Positions 24,182 to 36,600 of a stretch of DNA of 64,000 nt are shown here, piece by piece (position 1 is the first letter of the stretch; each line of letters starts with the position of its first letter). A program made the position numbers and the translations under genes. Source of the DNA: Isoetes taiwanensis (taxonomy: Eukaryota; Streptophyta; Lycopodiopsida; Isoetales; Isoetaceae); contig JAJEKV010000004.1 of NCBI GenBank assembly GCA_021234155.1, forward strand, positions 24,713,662 to 24,777,661. The letters run 5' to 3'. The notes below the pieces were generated by a model that worked only from the letters and a program-made list of their open reading frames with translations, did not search any database and was not told the origin of the DNA.

Positions 24182-24972
24182 TCCCGCCTTAGGAAGTCTA
24201 GGTCCTAGGGGCAACTCTAGGGGCATGGCTTTTTTAGCCTCACCATCCTAGTGCCACCTACCATAGTCCCATTGTTTTTTTATTACTTTGTTTAAGGTCC
24301 ATACTAGACTAATCTTGTACAGACTAGCTAGCTTATCCCACTGCCTTGCGACAGCCAAAGTGGAGGACACGTAAAGTTCTACCACGTCGGGGATCATCAT
24401 CATCATATAACCCCAGTAACCAACTCCCAAATATAAACATACATTGGCAAAGTTTGAACCCATGACCAAATGCACATTTATTTTGGCATTACTAGGCCTA
24501 TACCAACTCACCACACATCCGTTGGACAAAACGTTTGCCTTACATGCACGCTTAATCCCGCCTTAGGAAGTCTAGGTCCTAGGGGCAACTCTAGGGGCAT
24601 GGCTTTTTTAGCCTCACCATCCTAGTGCCACTTACCATAGTCCCATTGTTTTTTTATTACTTTGTTTAAGGTCCATACTAGACTAATCTTGTACAGACTA
24701 GCTAGCTTATCCCACTGCCTTGCGGCAGCCAAAGTGGAGGACACGTATAAGCTTTTAAGTTCTACCACGTCGGGGATCATCATCGTATAACCCCAGTAAC
24801 CAACTCCCAAAGATAAACATACATTGGCAAGGTTTGAACCCATGATCAAATGCACATTTATTTTGGCATTACTAGGCCTATACCAACTCACCACACATCC
24901 GTTGGGCAAAACTTTTGCCTTACATGCACACTTTGTAGGCAGGATATAATCCCGCCTTAGGAAGTCTAGGTG
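24182..24972 (-). repeat. Tandem tRNA-like repeat, units c, d and a 16-bp stub
   Basis: Unit c (24182-24555) has lost part of its GGCAGGATATAAT end; unit d (24556-24956) is complete; 16 more bases start a further unit before LINE-A sequence begins. Unit c has one change in the B box (AGTTTGAACC on the plus strand); unit d keeps GGTTTGAACC. With 1346-1880 this was one array before the LTR element landed at a unit junction. Confidence 0.6.
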
Positions 24973-25440
24973 TTAACTAAATTGGACTTCACAACACCAG
25001 TTGTTGTCACTGCTGCACATAGGGTTGGAGCATTGCAGTCCCACCACCCGCGCATAGTGAAATTTACAGTGCGAAATTTGAGTACTAAAATAGATATCCT
25101 CAAGCAGGCCAAGCAATTGAAAGGGACATCTCTCTATCTGGATTTTGATCTTACTAAGTTCCAACAGTTAGCCAGACTCCAGAATTTGCAAAAGGTCCAG
25201 GATATTCAAAAGAATGGTGGTAAGGCTGCACTGATTCGTGGAAAACTACGTATTTTTACACCATCACATGCAACCTTTGCTGACGCCTTTCATCATGCTA
25301 AGGCTACTCATACTGCTGGTGTTAAAGTCCATTCTCCCATTTCCCATGCATACACCAACGCTGCAAATGCGCCTCGTGTTGTTCCATTCTGCACCCACCA
25401 CATCTTCTTCTGCTCAAGACCATTCCTCTCACGATGTTGC
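24973..25440 (+). pseudogene. LINE-A ORF1 fragment (RNA-binding C-terminal domain)
   Basis: Reads RIVKFTVRNLSTKIDILKQA, then KGTSLYLDFDLTKFQQLARL and GGKAALIRGKLRIF, the pattern of LINE ORF1 C-terminal domains (RP.PI.VKF....K..IL..A...K.......DLT......R..L...). These proteins coat LINE RNA in ribonucleoprotein particles. The frame starts abruptly after the tRNA-like repeat, so the N-terminal half is absent. Confidence 0.7.
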
Positions 25441-25557
25441 TAATAGTACCCTTGATGCTGCTGCTGCTGATGTTGCTGCTAATGATGCCGCTGCCGCCTC
25501 TATTGTCCAGCCTCCTCAGTTCGCACTGCTCATACTTCAAATGTACCTTCCTAGGAA

Positions 25558-26380
25558 ATGTGCCTTCGGTTGGTGTCTTGGAATTGTCGAGGTTTTCCCT
25601 GGCGTAAAGGTGATGGCTTGAATCCCATTGCAAAAGATATGGATATCCTTCTGCTCATGGAAACGTGGGAGCATTCAGCCAAACGGCTACCTCATTTTAC
25701 AGGCTATCAATTCTTTTCATTATTTAATGAATGTCATGGGCAACGAGGTTGCGGTGGAATTGCTTGCTATTTCAAGGATGCCCTTGCTCCATATATCATG
25801 CTTCATAAAGCTGATAGATATAATCGCTACATGTGGATCAAACTTCATTGCCACAATAGTAGTACCATTTTTGTTGCTGCCTGTTACTTCCCACCTACAT
25901 CATCACCTTTTTATGATGAATATGATGTCACTCGCAGTGATCCCTATGGTGATCTTTATGATGACATTGCTCAATTCAAACACTTGGGGCATGTTATTCT
26001 TCTTGGTGATTTCAATGCTCGCACTGCTGAAATGCAAGCTGCTCAACTCATACGAGGATGTCTGTGACCCTTTATGGATGTCTGCTAATGATACAGTTTT
26101 TCCACGTTCATTGCCTGATGCTAACAAACCCGTCTCAACATTTGGAAGGGAGCTCATCCAGTTGTATGAAGTCTTTGAGATGGTACTTTGTAATGGCTTA
26201 GAGCAATGGCCACACTCTAAAGGTATTACATGCAAACAGGATAGGCAGGGTGGTGGTACTAGTGTTGTTGATTATGTCATTTCCCAAGTGCAAGCCTTGG
26301 ATCTCATTTCAGATTTTTGAATTGGCACAAGGCATAGAGATGAGGAGATAAAATCTGATCACTATCCACTTTATTTGTCA
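25558..26380 (+). pseudogene. LINE-A ORF2 endonuclease domain
   Basis: Motifs of the AP-endonuclease-like fold appear in order: LVSWNCRG, LLMETW (catalytic Glu), AACYFPP, LLGDFNAR, then in another frame VVDYVISQ and finally SDHYPLYLSLK. The frame changes near 26040, which breaks the protein. The enzyme nicks target DNA to prime reverse transcription. Confidence 0.8.
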
Positions 26381-26847
26381 TTAAAGTGGCAACTTCCACC
26401 TCTTCAACCCATTGCTATCCAGACTCCTGCCCCTCGCATTCGCTTGACTTATTCTAGATCTTTTGAATATGAACAGACATTAGCTCCTGCGCTTGCAGGT
26501 ATTTTGGATTACCCAACTCTTCAAGAGCGTAATGCGAAATTTTTCGATGCTTTGCTTTCTGTGTTGCTCATGCTTGGTAGGAAATCCTTTCCTAGAAATT
26601 TCTGGTTTGATGAAGACCGCAGCGGCTTAAAAACAATTGCGAGCGATAGTTGAGCGGATCTGTGACATAATGCCATTCGAATTATAAGTCTGTTTTGAAA
26701 CGCAAGAAAGCACGCTTTGTTCTTTGAGCATCGAAGCAAATGTTTGAATTATCATACGTGAGTCTCGGACCTTCCGACACAATGAAATATTATATCGACC
26801 ACCTCCTACCCTTGGACATATTTCTATGCAAAGAATGGGATGAGTGA

Positions 26848-28157
26848 TTGGTCCACTTATATGATCATCACCGGGTCCTTAATTACGTGCCTCCTTTGGT
26901 AGGTGATATTCTTCAATTCACGAGAGGAGGAAGTCAAAGAAGGATCTGGCATCTATCTAATGACAAGTCTCCCCGATCTTCAAGGTTTGCAAGCGAGAAT
27001 TGCTTAAATGGGGGTCCGCAATTGCTTCCAATCATCACTACTCTTTTAAATCAAGCTTTGCAAGAAGGCTTGCCGTAAAACTTGGGCTGGGTAAGAAGGT
27101 CGCACCAATTTACAAAGCGGTGATAAGCATGACCCTTCTAATTATCGCAAGATCATGGTAAGTTCCATATTTTCAAAGCTCTTAGCCAGTCTTCTTGAGA
27201 AGCAGCTTGACATCATGGGCGAAATATATCTTGGTATCGTCTTTGTAGGGACGGGCAGGCTTTTCGTCCATGCCATTCTATAATAGACCATATTTTCACA
27301 TTGCGCATGCTTATTGAACATAGTCAAAGTTTGAAACAAGACCTCTATATATGCTTTGTGGATTTTACTTACGCTTTTGATACTGATTACCCCGCCGAAG
27401 CTTCTTTGGCGGTCTTTTGCGCACTTGGGGTTCCACAAGATCTTCAAAATGCGGTTTATCGGCTCTATGAAAGGGTTTTTGTTAAATTTCCGGCAAAGAT
27501 CGTACTCAAATCACTAGCAATATTGGAGTTCGTCAGGGTTGCCCTTTATCTCCTACACTCTTTGGCTTGTACATTGATCAATTGGAAGAATGGCTTGATA
27601 ATCATGGCGGCGGAGGTCCACATTTGGCACACTATATCATTAGGCAACTTATATGCGGCCGATGATGTTTCACTTCTGGCACATACCGCTGCTAGTATGC
27701 AGCAACATTTACATGCTCTGCACAGTTTTTGTGAGAACACAGATCTGCGTGTTAATCTCCAAAAGACCAAGCTTTTAATAGTTCAATCTTCTCGTCACAA
27801 TGTTCCCACTATGCACTATGATAGCCGCGAAGTTGAAGTTGTAGATAGCTACAAGTATCTTGGTGTAGAATTCTGTAAGAACACACTTTGGGAACAGTGT
27901 ATTACCAAGCGGTGGTCTTTGGATGGAGAGCACTCTATGCAATGCAAAACAATTGTTTTCGCGCAGAAATTCATGATTGGCCACGGAAAGCCCACTTGTT
28001 TTGGGCTTTGGTAGAGCCTGTTTTACTGTATGGTTCTGAAGTGTGGGGGCCTGCCATTAGTGCTAGTGCTTGGGAGAGCTTGGAGCGGGTGCAAAAGTCC
28101 TTTCTCACTTACAACCTCGGAGTTAAAACAACGGTGCCCTATGCTATTCTTTTATAA
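26848..28157 (+). pseudogene. LINE-A reverse transcriptase
   Basis: RT palm segments are visible: DLYICFVDFTYAFDT (first catalytic Asp region), VPQDLQNAVYRLY, NLYAADDVSLLAHTA (catalytic DD at about 27655-27666), then LRVNLQKTKLLIV and YKYLGVEF. RT blocks between 26650 and 27060 are degraded, and frames change near 27120, 27500 and 27890. The C-terminal part starts VEPVLLYGSEVWGP at about 28010. Confidence 0.8.
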
Positions 28158-28187
28158 GAGACAGATTTTTGGCCTCTTCAACATTCT

Positions 28188-28438
28188 GCCATGAAACGCC
28201 ATCTCCACTATATCTGCAAGGTGCACCACATGGATGATGTTAGGTATCCTGTTCTTGCACTTGCCATGGCTGAATCTCCTCAGCGTTTGAAACGATGTTG
28301 GAAAGAGCATTGCACTACATGGTTTGCCCGTTGGGCTGTGCAACCAGAGCACTGCCTGATGCTTGCCAGTTCTGATCCTGAGCTTTTGCAACAATATCTC
28401 AATGGTCGTTTTTCTCAAAAGATATGGGACGCAGTTAC
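28188..28438 (+). pseudogene. LINE-A ORF2 C-terminal segment, left of LINE-B
   Basis: Reads as the post-RT region (AMKRHLHYICKVHHMDDVRY ... RFSQKIWDAV) and stops where LINE-B's poly(A) tail begins. The same protein resumes at 36003. Confidence 0.75.
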
Positions 28439-29245
28439 TTTTTTTTTTTTTTTGAAAGCAAGAAACAGTTTTATCATTAATTATAAAATCTCAAGTACAT
28501 AGCATAGATGTGTTTGATAGGGGAACACATAATAAGCAAAATCAGCATAGATAATCATTTTAGGTACTCATGTTATAGGAACTATGAGCCCTGCAGCATT
28601 AACAACAAGTAACAAAGTTTGATAGTCTGGACTAGTCAAAATGATCCGAGATGCAAAAGATGAGTCGAAGAAGATCCGTTTATGCTGAGATTAAAAATTC
28701 CTTGAGTAGTGAACACCTGTGAAACAGATAATCTAACCCAAAAATAATCTAGATCGAGTTAAAACAGTAGGATCATGCTCGGGGAGAGGATAATGAGGAT
28801 TGGGATTATGGTTGAAAGAAAAAAATGGAGTTGAAATAGGCATTAAAGGAATCGGTGGAACCAAATAGGTAATGGTCGGGCCCCGGTTGTTGGTATAGAA
28901 GAGTCGAATTTATCTTTGTCCTCCAAGAGTAGCGGCGAGAGATCCATAAAGATCGGTCGGCGATCTCGTGGATCAGAAATACGAGTTCTATATCGATGAA
29001 CCTTTTTTTGACATAATGAAACCGTGATTTGCTAGAAAGAACCGTAGACAATGAATCGAGTTACTTCTCTGCAAAATGTTGAAACCCACCGGTCCTCACT
29101 TTCTTTCGGATATCTCCTGTGACCTTTCTTCATGAGATAAGATTCCATCGATGACGCAATGTCATTCTTCATATCTTGTCTTTAGGAGCTTTCTTAAAAG
29201 GAGAACCTGTCATCAAATTTTGAAGCTCCCTCTCCACGAAGGAAG
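28439..29245 (-). other. LINE-B 3' UTR and poly(A) tail
   Basis: Non-coding downstream of the ORF2 stop, ending on the minus strand in a ~15-nt A run. The tail type differs from LINE-A's pentanucleotide tail, so the two belong to different LINE groups. Confidence 0.75.
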
Positions 29246-32200
29246 TTAAGATACTCTAGGATCATCAGATAGAAAAGCATTAGAATCTACAACATTCAGA
29301 TTTGAAGCAAACAAATCTAAGTAACCCTTAAATTCTCCAAAATTCTCCCAGTTCCTGTCATAGTTAGTCCGAAATTTTCTTCTGTGAGCAGTTGCAATGG
29401 TTTCAAAATCAAATTGGAAATGCATCTTTAACCAAAAAAGGGAGAAATTTTTCCTTCCAAACAAGACCCGATTTCTGGCTTTCCAAATATTCCAAAGAGC
29501 AATATAAATTACAGTGTTATGAAAGCTCTCATTATTTTGAACAAGGGTAATAATATTATCATTTCTCACAATACCAAATTTTTCTGTAATCCAATTCCAG
29601 AAACTGTTCAACTTGGAACAATAAAAGATGTGGCACATATATTCAACAGCATTACATCCCATAGGGCAATTTGGCAGAATGTTGGGATTTCTCTTGGACA
29701 AGGTATACAAATTATTTAAGCTACCAGTAGCAATCAGCCAGATAAAGTATGAAATTTTTGGCGGGCAGAAAGAGTTCCAGACATTATTAAACAGAGTCTT
29801 AAGCTGATCCTGATTAATACCCCATTTAATCATGGCTTTGCAGTTATTAGGATCAAAGGAGAGGGCATTATAAACATATTTGACTTTGTAATCATCTTTC
29901 CCTTTTAGAGTCCAGTCCCCTTTATCAGAGTTAGGAGCAGGATTAGAAATCAGAGGCTTAATAAAAGCATAGACTTTTTTATCAGATGAGGTTCCTTTGA
30001 TGATATTTTTGAGAGTAGTCCAAGAAATAAGCCTACCTCCAGAAAAAAGATCTCTGATAAAATAAAACCCAGCTTCTTGCCATTTCTTGCAGATTCTTGG
30101 ATGTTGAATGGCCAAGACAGTAGAATTTCGCTCAGACAGAATGGGATTCCAGAAAATAGGTTGATCAACATGAAGTTTGTCGTGAGAGATGAACTGAAAA
30201 TTGGGAGATAGAATTCCGGGCCTTTATCAAATTGCCCATTAGAGGAGAAATATTGGAGGCGGTTTCAACCCCAACAAAAGCGAGTTTGGTAGAAGATGTT
30301 GGATGGTAGGATGACCATAGGGATGGCTTTGACTAATCCAATATCTAATAAACTTATATGCAGGGGATTGATTATCATGAATAGCCTTCTAAACAAACTT
30401 CCCTGCAAGAGATTGAGCTTGGAGAAAGAGATTTTTACAGCCAAGACCACCTGAGCTCTTAGATCTCTGACGATAGAATTCCGAGTGACTAAATGACCAC
30501 CTTTCGGATAAAATTCCTTATAGTTTTCTCAATTCGGATACACACATTTAGGTGCAATAAGAGCAGTAGAGAAATAAACATGAGAACTTGCAAGGACCGA
30601 GTTGGCTATGATAGTTCTGCCAGCAAGAGAAAGATAGTTGCCATAGTTATTCAGCTTCTTCTTTATTCTTAGAAGAATAGGTTCCCAAAGGCCTTTAAGT
30701 GTATGATTCAAAGAAAGGGGCATGCCCAACAATTTGGTAGCTTGGCCATGGGGAAGCACATCAATGCCAAGAAATCGCTGGTCGTGGGGATATCACCAAT
30801 GATAAGACTTTTGTTGATGTTGAGGCAGATACGAGAAGGCGAGAATTGATTAATGACTTTAAGAAAACAATCAATATTAGCCAAGTCGGCATGAAGGAAG
30901 GAGAAGGTGTCATCGATATTGAAGCATAGTCAATTCATCATTTGAGTTGGGCATCTTGAGACCTTTTATGAGGCCGAGAGGCTTGATAGTGACAGATAAC
31001 CTTTGTTAACAAATCGGTTGCAACCCGTGAATAAATAAGGAGCCGAGGGCAACCTTGTCTTACCCCCACGGAAAGAGGGAAGAAACTAGAAGGCACTCCA
31101 TTAATTAGAACAACAGATTTGGCTTTGGAATTCAATCCAATAATCGGGGTTGATTAACTTGTCGTGAATCCAAGTTTAGACATAGCAAATTTAAGAAAGT
31201 CCCATCGGCGAGTCAAAAAGCACGTTTGAAATCTAATTTGAGAAGGATACAATTCTGATTGGAGATCTTGTTCCAGTGCAGACCTTCCATGGCTGCCACA
31301 TAATTATCTAGGATGTATCTCTTAGGCAAGAAGGCAGATTGATTATGGCTGAAATTCCTCTGGAGAAAGGAGTTAATCCTTAAAGCTATGATCTTAGCAC
31401 ACATCTTATAGGTAGAATTTGTAAGAGATATAGGTCTCCAATCTTGGAATTTGGCTGGATGATCTACTTTAGGAATCAAGGAGATAAAGCCACTAGCTAT
31501 GGAGGTCTGAAGATGACCATTATTCCAGAAGTCATGAACCATTAAAGTAAGGTCATTTTTGAGGACGTCCCAGAATTTAACATAAAATTCAGCAGGCAAC
31601 CCATCAGGGCCAGGGGATTTTCCTCTATTAAAGGAGGAAAGAGTGGCCAAAATTTCCTGCTGAGAAGGAAGGGCAGTAATAGAGTCATCCATAACTTCAG
31701 TAGCAGAAGGAAGAATATTGTTCACAATGTTCATAAAGTCATTGGCCTCTGCAATATTGTTGGGGGGAATTGGCTTATTATTGAAAATATCCATATATTT
31801 ATCTCTGAAAAAATTGGAAATATCAGAGTGAGAAGTGTATTTGCTGCCATTCTCATCTTGGATCTCAGCAATAGATTCCCTACTTTTAGCTACCCTAAAA
31901 AAGAATTTGGAGCTACCTGAGTCCATGTCATTGGTATATTTTATTTTGCATCTGATAGCAGATCCCTTAGCTTCTATCTCCTCAATACTTTTGATTTTTC
32001 TCTCTAGAATTTCTTCTCCTATATGAAGATTTAGATTAGAAGGATATTCCTGGAGAAGGGATCTGATGTCTTTCATTACCATCATAAGATGATTTTTTTC
32101 CCTGCTGCAAAGAGAGTTTCTAGATTTAGACCAGCTCTTAATCCAGGCGTTTATAGCTTTGATTTTGGAGTAGAAATAATTCCCATGGTGCTGATTCCTA

Positions 32201-33051
32201 TCATCATAAGCCCTAGTGTTCATGTTGATGGAAAGATTCTCATAGAAGGTAATAAATTGAGAACAGAAATCCTCATTATCCAGAAGAGAGGAGTTAAACT
32301 TATAAGGTGTACTTCCCTGTCTCTGAATTTTGGTGATATGAGGAGTATGAAGAAACTGAGGCTGGTGATCCGAGATAGAAGTACCTTCATCACTGGTGAC
32401 ATAACTATTATCCCAAAAGGCTGAGGAGGGATTAGATACATAGAATCTATCCAAAGTACAAAAGACCCTGTCCTTGCCCTTTTGCTTATTAGACCAAGTA
32501 TAAGCTGCAGAAGAAGAGGGGATATAAATCAACCCATTATCAGCTAGAAGAGAATCCCAATTCTGTTTCTCAGCTCTGGTCATATTAATCTTGTTCCCCA
32601 GCTTAAGATCCCAAGAAGGAGTATTATTGAAATCCCCTGCAATGATCCAGTTGTCAATATTTTGAGAGCTCAGCCAGCAGTTAATTTCAGACCAGATTGG
32701 CTCCCTATCCTTGGGAGTAGTAGGAGCATAAACATTAATAATGCCAAAGATGGAATTGGAACAAGAGAGAATAACTGCTTGCCAGGCTTTAGAGGGACCA
32801 TTATGAAGAAAAATATGATTGAGGTTGTTCTTCCAAATGATTGCCAAACCCCCACTTGCACCACTCGAATCAATCCAGATGGAGGAGGAATTAGGATAAA
32901 TCCAATCTCCCAAATTGCTGCACTCAAAGGAGGGAAGCTTAATCTCCTGAAGGAGAACAATATCAGCATTATAAAGTCTAATCTGTGCAATAGCACGTCT
33001 TCTTTTAAGAGGGCCTTTGATACCTCTTAGATTCCAGGAAAGGATCTTCAT
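29246..33051 (-). pseudogene. LINE-B ORF2: endonuclease, RT, zf-RVT
   Basis: ATG at 33051 (MKILSWNLRGIKGP). Endonuclease motifs LSWNLRG, LLQEIKLP, IAGDFNN and SDHQPQ are in the first ~240 residues; RT motifs GKSPGPDGLPAEFY, LIPKV and DWRPISLTN follow. The long open frame ends at 31213. Beyond it the RT continues with stops and frame changes: VGVRQGCP near 31060, and a catalytic segment read as NIDDTFSF at about 30900-30920 instead of the usual ADD. A zf-RVT domain (SFCPPKISYFIWL...CPMGC...CHIFYC) is open from about 30115 to 29246. The 5' half is well kept and the 3' half is decayed. Confidence 0.85.
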
Positions 33052-33163
33052 CAAGAAAGGAGAATAAAAATCAGGAAGAAGAATTAGATATTGGATTTTT
33101 TGGATTTCTTCTTACTTCTAGTATTTTGAGCAGGGGTTTTATTCATGGCAGATAGAACCTTTC

Positions 33164-35420
33164 CTAGGTTATTCCCTTTTTTTTTTTAGCAGATTTTTTG
33201 GAAGACTGTTTGATTTCAGAAATAGAAAATTGGCTATTGTTTTCCATAAGGTATTCTTCCTTTCCCCAATTTTCTTTATCAGAGCCATAATCCTCACTGT
33301 CACTAAAATCAGAGCAACCACCAGGATAAAACTGAAACATAGAATTATTATTAAGAGTATTTAAAGGAGCAGAATCTGGTACTTGCCTTAAGACTTGATT
33401 TCCTTGAAGCTCCTTTTGCTCTTCAACTTTGTCTTCTGGAGTCTCAGGAACAAAGTCAGCATCATGTACCTCATTTATATCCTTATCTTGAGAATCAGCC
33501 TTGGCAAACTCCTCATGAAGCACTTCAAAATGAAGTGAAGCTAGCTGATCTGCAATCTTGCTGGATATTCTTGGAGGACTAATAGAGTCTTCTACAAATG
33601 GGGAGTCTAGGTCAATGAGTCACAGAGATGGGATGTGGAGAATTCTCAGTAAGAGAAATGTTTGGAGGTGAAGGAAGGATATTATGGTTGTGGGAGCCAT
33701 CCTTACTCTTATCTAACTCAAAATCCAAGTTATTATTTGGGTCAGATAATACCTGGAATGCATTTTGGCATTTGATTTGCTGGTGGACCTGCTGTTGAGA
33801 GGAATCCTGAGTCAAGACTTCAGTAGTTTGACTAATAGGATTAGTCAAAATAGATTCTATGTGACCATGAGGTAAACTTGAGTTATTTGAAACCAAGATA
33901 CTCTGATGTAGAACTGTTGCTGGAGCTGATGTAGTTTGTGAATTCTTTGGAAGGGAATTCACCTGAGATTTTGCTTTTCCTTGAGATTTTATCATTAATA
34001 ACCCATTCTTGCTTTTGTTGCTGATAGGGTAGTCCATAAGACTGTAAGAGCACTGACCTTTGTTCAGAATTTTAGCCTCCTTAATGATGTTGTCTAAGGT
34101 AATGCTTAATACATCTGTGGCAATATTAGACTTAGCAGAGATATTTCCTTTGACCAAGACCTTAGGTTCTCCAATTGTTATACCATTGTTTCTTTTCTGA
34201 CAATTGATCTGCTCATCCATTTCACCTTTGTCTTTCATCTGTTCTCGTACTGTCTTTTGTTTCTGAATCCTCTTGTAGCTGCCATTAACCCTGGTCCATT
34301 TGAATTGCTCATTTTCTGGCAGAGTATGAAAAGAGTTCACTTTCTTTTCCTGATTTTTCTTAGATATGTCTTCTTTGTCTGACTGATCAATGATATCCTT
34401 CAAGACTTTAGTATTTTCATTAAGAGAATCCGGCTGACGTTCAGCAATTGACTTGCAATCTGAGTACCAAAAATGTCTAAGACATTTTTGGCATTGGGAA
34501 GGCAGTCCAGACCATCTTAAAGCTAAAGAAGATTCTACTCCAAAGGCATCTATGAACGGGATGGAAAGAGGTATTTCTTTAGACAGATCCAATTGGACAA
34601 AAGCTCTTGGAGGTCTGGAAGGAGAGTACTCTGTAGAAATGTAAGTACCAATGGAATTAAACAGGACCTTGAAGCAATCTTCATCCCAATATATAGGATT
34701 GAGACCAAACAGAGAAGTTGAGGCAATACAGAGATTGTTCATTTGATCGATGTCGAGCTTGGGATGCCATTTCAAGAAGGTCAGTTGGGAAGTCTCAAAA
34801 GTCAGAGGGCCATGGTTAAGGAAAAAATTGGCTGATCTGGCGTTGCCACATTCGATCATAATGTATGGAAAATTTAGCCAGTAAACAGCCTGAATTAAGA
34901 TCCCTTTATTTAGGTTAAGGAGGAAGGCCCAAAGCTTATCAAGTTTAATCCCACATTTCTGAACTTTAACAATAACAGCAGATTTTGACAAAGCATCCAT
35001 TTTGGAATGAACAACAGGAAGATTTAAAGAAATACCATTGTAAAGATTCATCTTCCTTTCTTGAATGTGAGGCGGTTTGATCCTTTGAAGTCTAGCATCC
35101 AATTCATCGTCCGAGCGCAATTGTTGGTGTCTTCTCAAAACTCCATATGGAAAGGGAGCTTGAGTGTTTGGGTTAATTGGATGAAGAATTCCTCTGTGAT
35201 CGGGATCAGCAGAGAGATTGTCCCAGAAAGGAACTTGATGGGAAATTGGGTCCATTTGAGGAATCAGAGACGCAAAATTACCAAAAAGAATGGTATCTTG
35301 AGGATTATCTTGAAATGATTTCAGATTCTGGAGAACAGATGCTCTATCGGAAGCGGGAAGGAAGGCAAATGCGTGAAGAAAGGCTAAATTTTTAGGGTTT
35401 TGTGAATAATCCGAAACCAT
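33164..35420 (-). pseudogene. LINE-B ORF1 (gag-like, CCHC zinc knuckle)
   Basis: Start chosen at ATG 35420 (MVSDYSQNPKN); the frame stays open upstream without another ATG. A middle domain with YWLNFPYIMIECGNA and LTFLKWHPKLDIDQM is typical of plant L1 ORF1 (DUF4283-like), followed by a knuckle CQKCLRHFWYSDC near 34500-34460. A Ser/Gln-rich tail follows. The frame stops at 33612, but the neighbouring frame continues the same acidic protein (LIDLDSPFVEDS) to a Lys-rich end at 33164, so one frameshift near 33615 is the only clear lesion. The protein binds LINE RNA. Confidence 0.8.
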
Positions 35421-36002
35421 TGCATAAAGTTCAGGATGATACAACAAAGGGGCATGCAGAAAATTGAACAACAAAAAGGGGGAAAAAAGGAAAACAGGGG
35501 AGAGAGACCATTAGAGAGAAAGAAATTTAACTAAAAGAGATCAGACTGCCTGCCCGAATGCCATTGAACCAGATGTTGATTGAAAGCCATTCAAATTTAT
35601 TGATCTTACGGAGAGTGACCAGAGATTTGCACTGTATCCAACTGAGAGTAAACTTCAATAGAAATTCTGTAATCAGTCCAATCACAAAGTACTCTAAATG
35701 TTCCTGCTGGAGCAACTGAACTGGAACCAACGAATTCCTCCAACCAAGAATTGGTAATTTCGACTTCAAACTCAACTGTGCTAGGGACAAAGGAATACTC
35801 TGATATGAAGAGATCTTCAGGAAAAACTTGATGGGTAATCAGCGAATTCCAGAGATCAGATGCTGAACCTCTTAGAAATCCGCAGGTAATTCTAGATGAT
35901 TCCCTGATAATTGCAAAAATTTTCGTCTCCATAGAAGGATGGATTAAGAGCAGGATCAGGCTTCATGAATATATGAAAATGGTAATCAAAATGTAGCTAC
36001 TG

Positions 36003-36600
36003 ACGTTGAGAATCACCTCAATGCTACCCCTCTACAAGGGCAGCAATGGATTTGCCAGTAATTGGCTTCAGAATTCGAAGGACCTGCTTTTTCTCACAAA
36101 ATTTGGCAAGAAATGGCATGTAACAGAAAATGTGAGAAAGATACAAAAAATCCAAGAAAAAAGGCGCACGTCCATTTTCCTCCACCTCCCGCAGTTACTT
36201 TGGCCCAAGTGAAAACTGGTCATTATCATGCACACATAAATCCCACTTTGGCACCAGGGCCCCAAGCTTATTTGCTTGCTTCATTGTCCAGGAACAAGCT
36301 TGTAGCTATTGCATCAATTCGCACGGGGTCCCACATGCTACGGATTGAGACATATAGATGGGAGCGGCCGCAATTGCCACGAGAAGCGAGACTATGTGCC
36401 TGTTGCCAGTTACAGGTTATTGAAGATGAAAGCCATACTCTTCTGAGTTGCCCTGCTTTTGAGATAGTCCGGAATCATTTTTTGACCTTAGCATTCCATT
36501 CTACGCTTCCACAACTTCTCAGAGCACCATCTGTGCATGACTTGGCATTATACATACTTGAGGTTCTAGATAAACGTCTGCAATTACTGAGCCCTCAGTA
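36003..36600 (+). pseudogene. LINE-A ORF2 C-terminus with CCHC zinc knuckle
   Basis: Continues the protein cut at 28438: DVENHLNATPLQGQQWICQ, an in-frame TAA where Gln is likely, then LASEFEGPAFSHKIW. After a frame change it reads LVAIASIRTGSHMLRIETY, LPREARLCACCQ, EDESHTLLSCPAF: the post-RT zinc knuckle of LINEs with C, C, H and C visible. The stop is at 36600. Confidence 0.8.

Larger units (their letters stand above)
28439..35995 (-). mobile_element. LINE-B (L1-type), near full length, inserted in LINE-A
   Basis: Minus-strand element of about 7.55 kb: ORF1 (35420-33164), ORF2 with endonuclease, RT and a zf-RVT end (33051-29246), 3' UTR and a poly(A) tail (T run at 28439-28453 on the plus strand). 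LINE-A ORF2 is interrupted exactly here. Flanks GCAGTTACT (left) and GTAGCTACT (right) may be a diverged target duplication (two mismatches). Confidence 0.88.
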
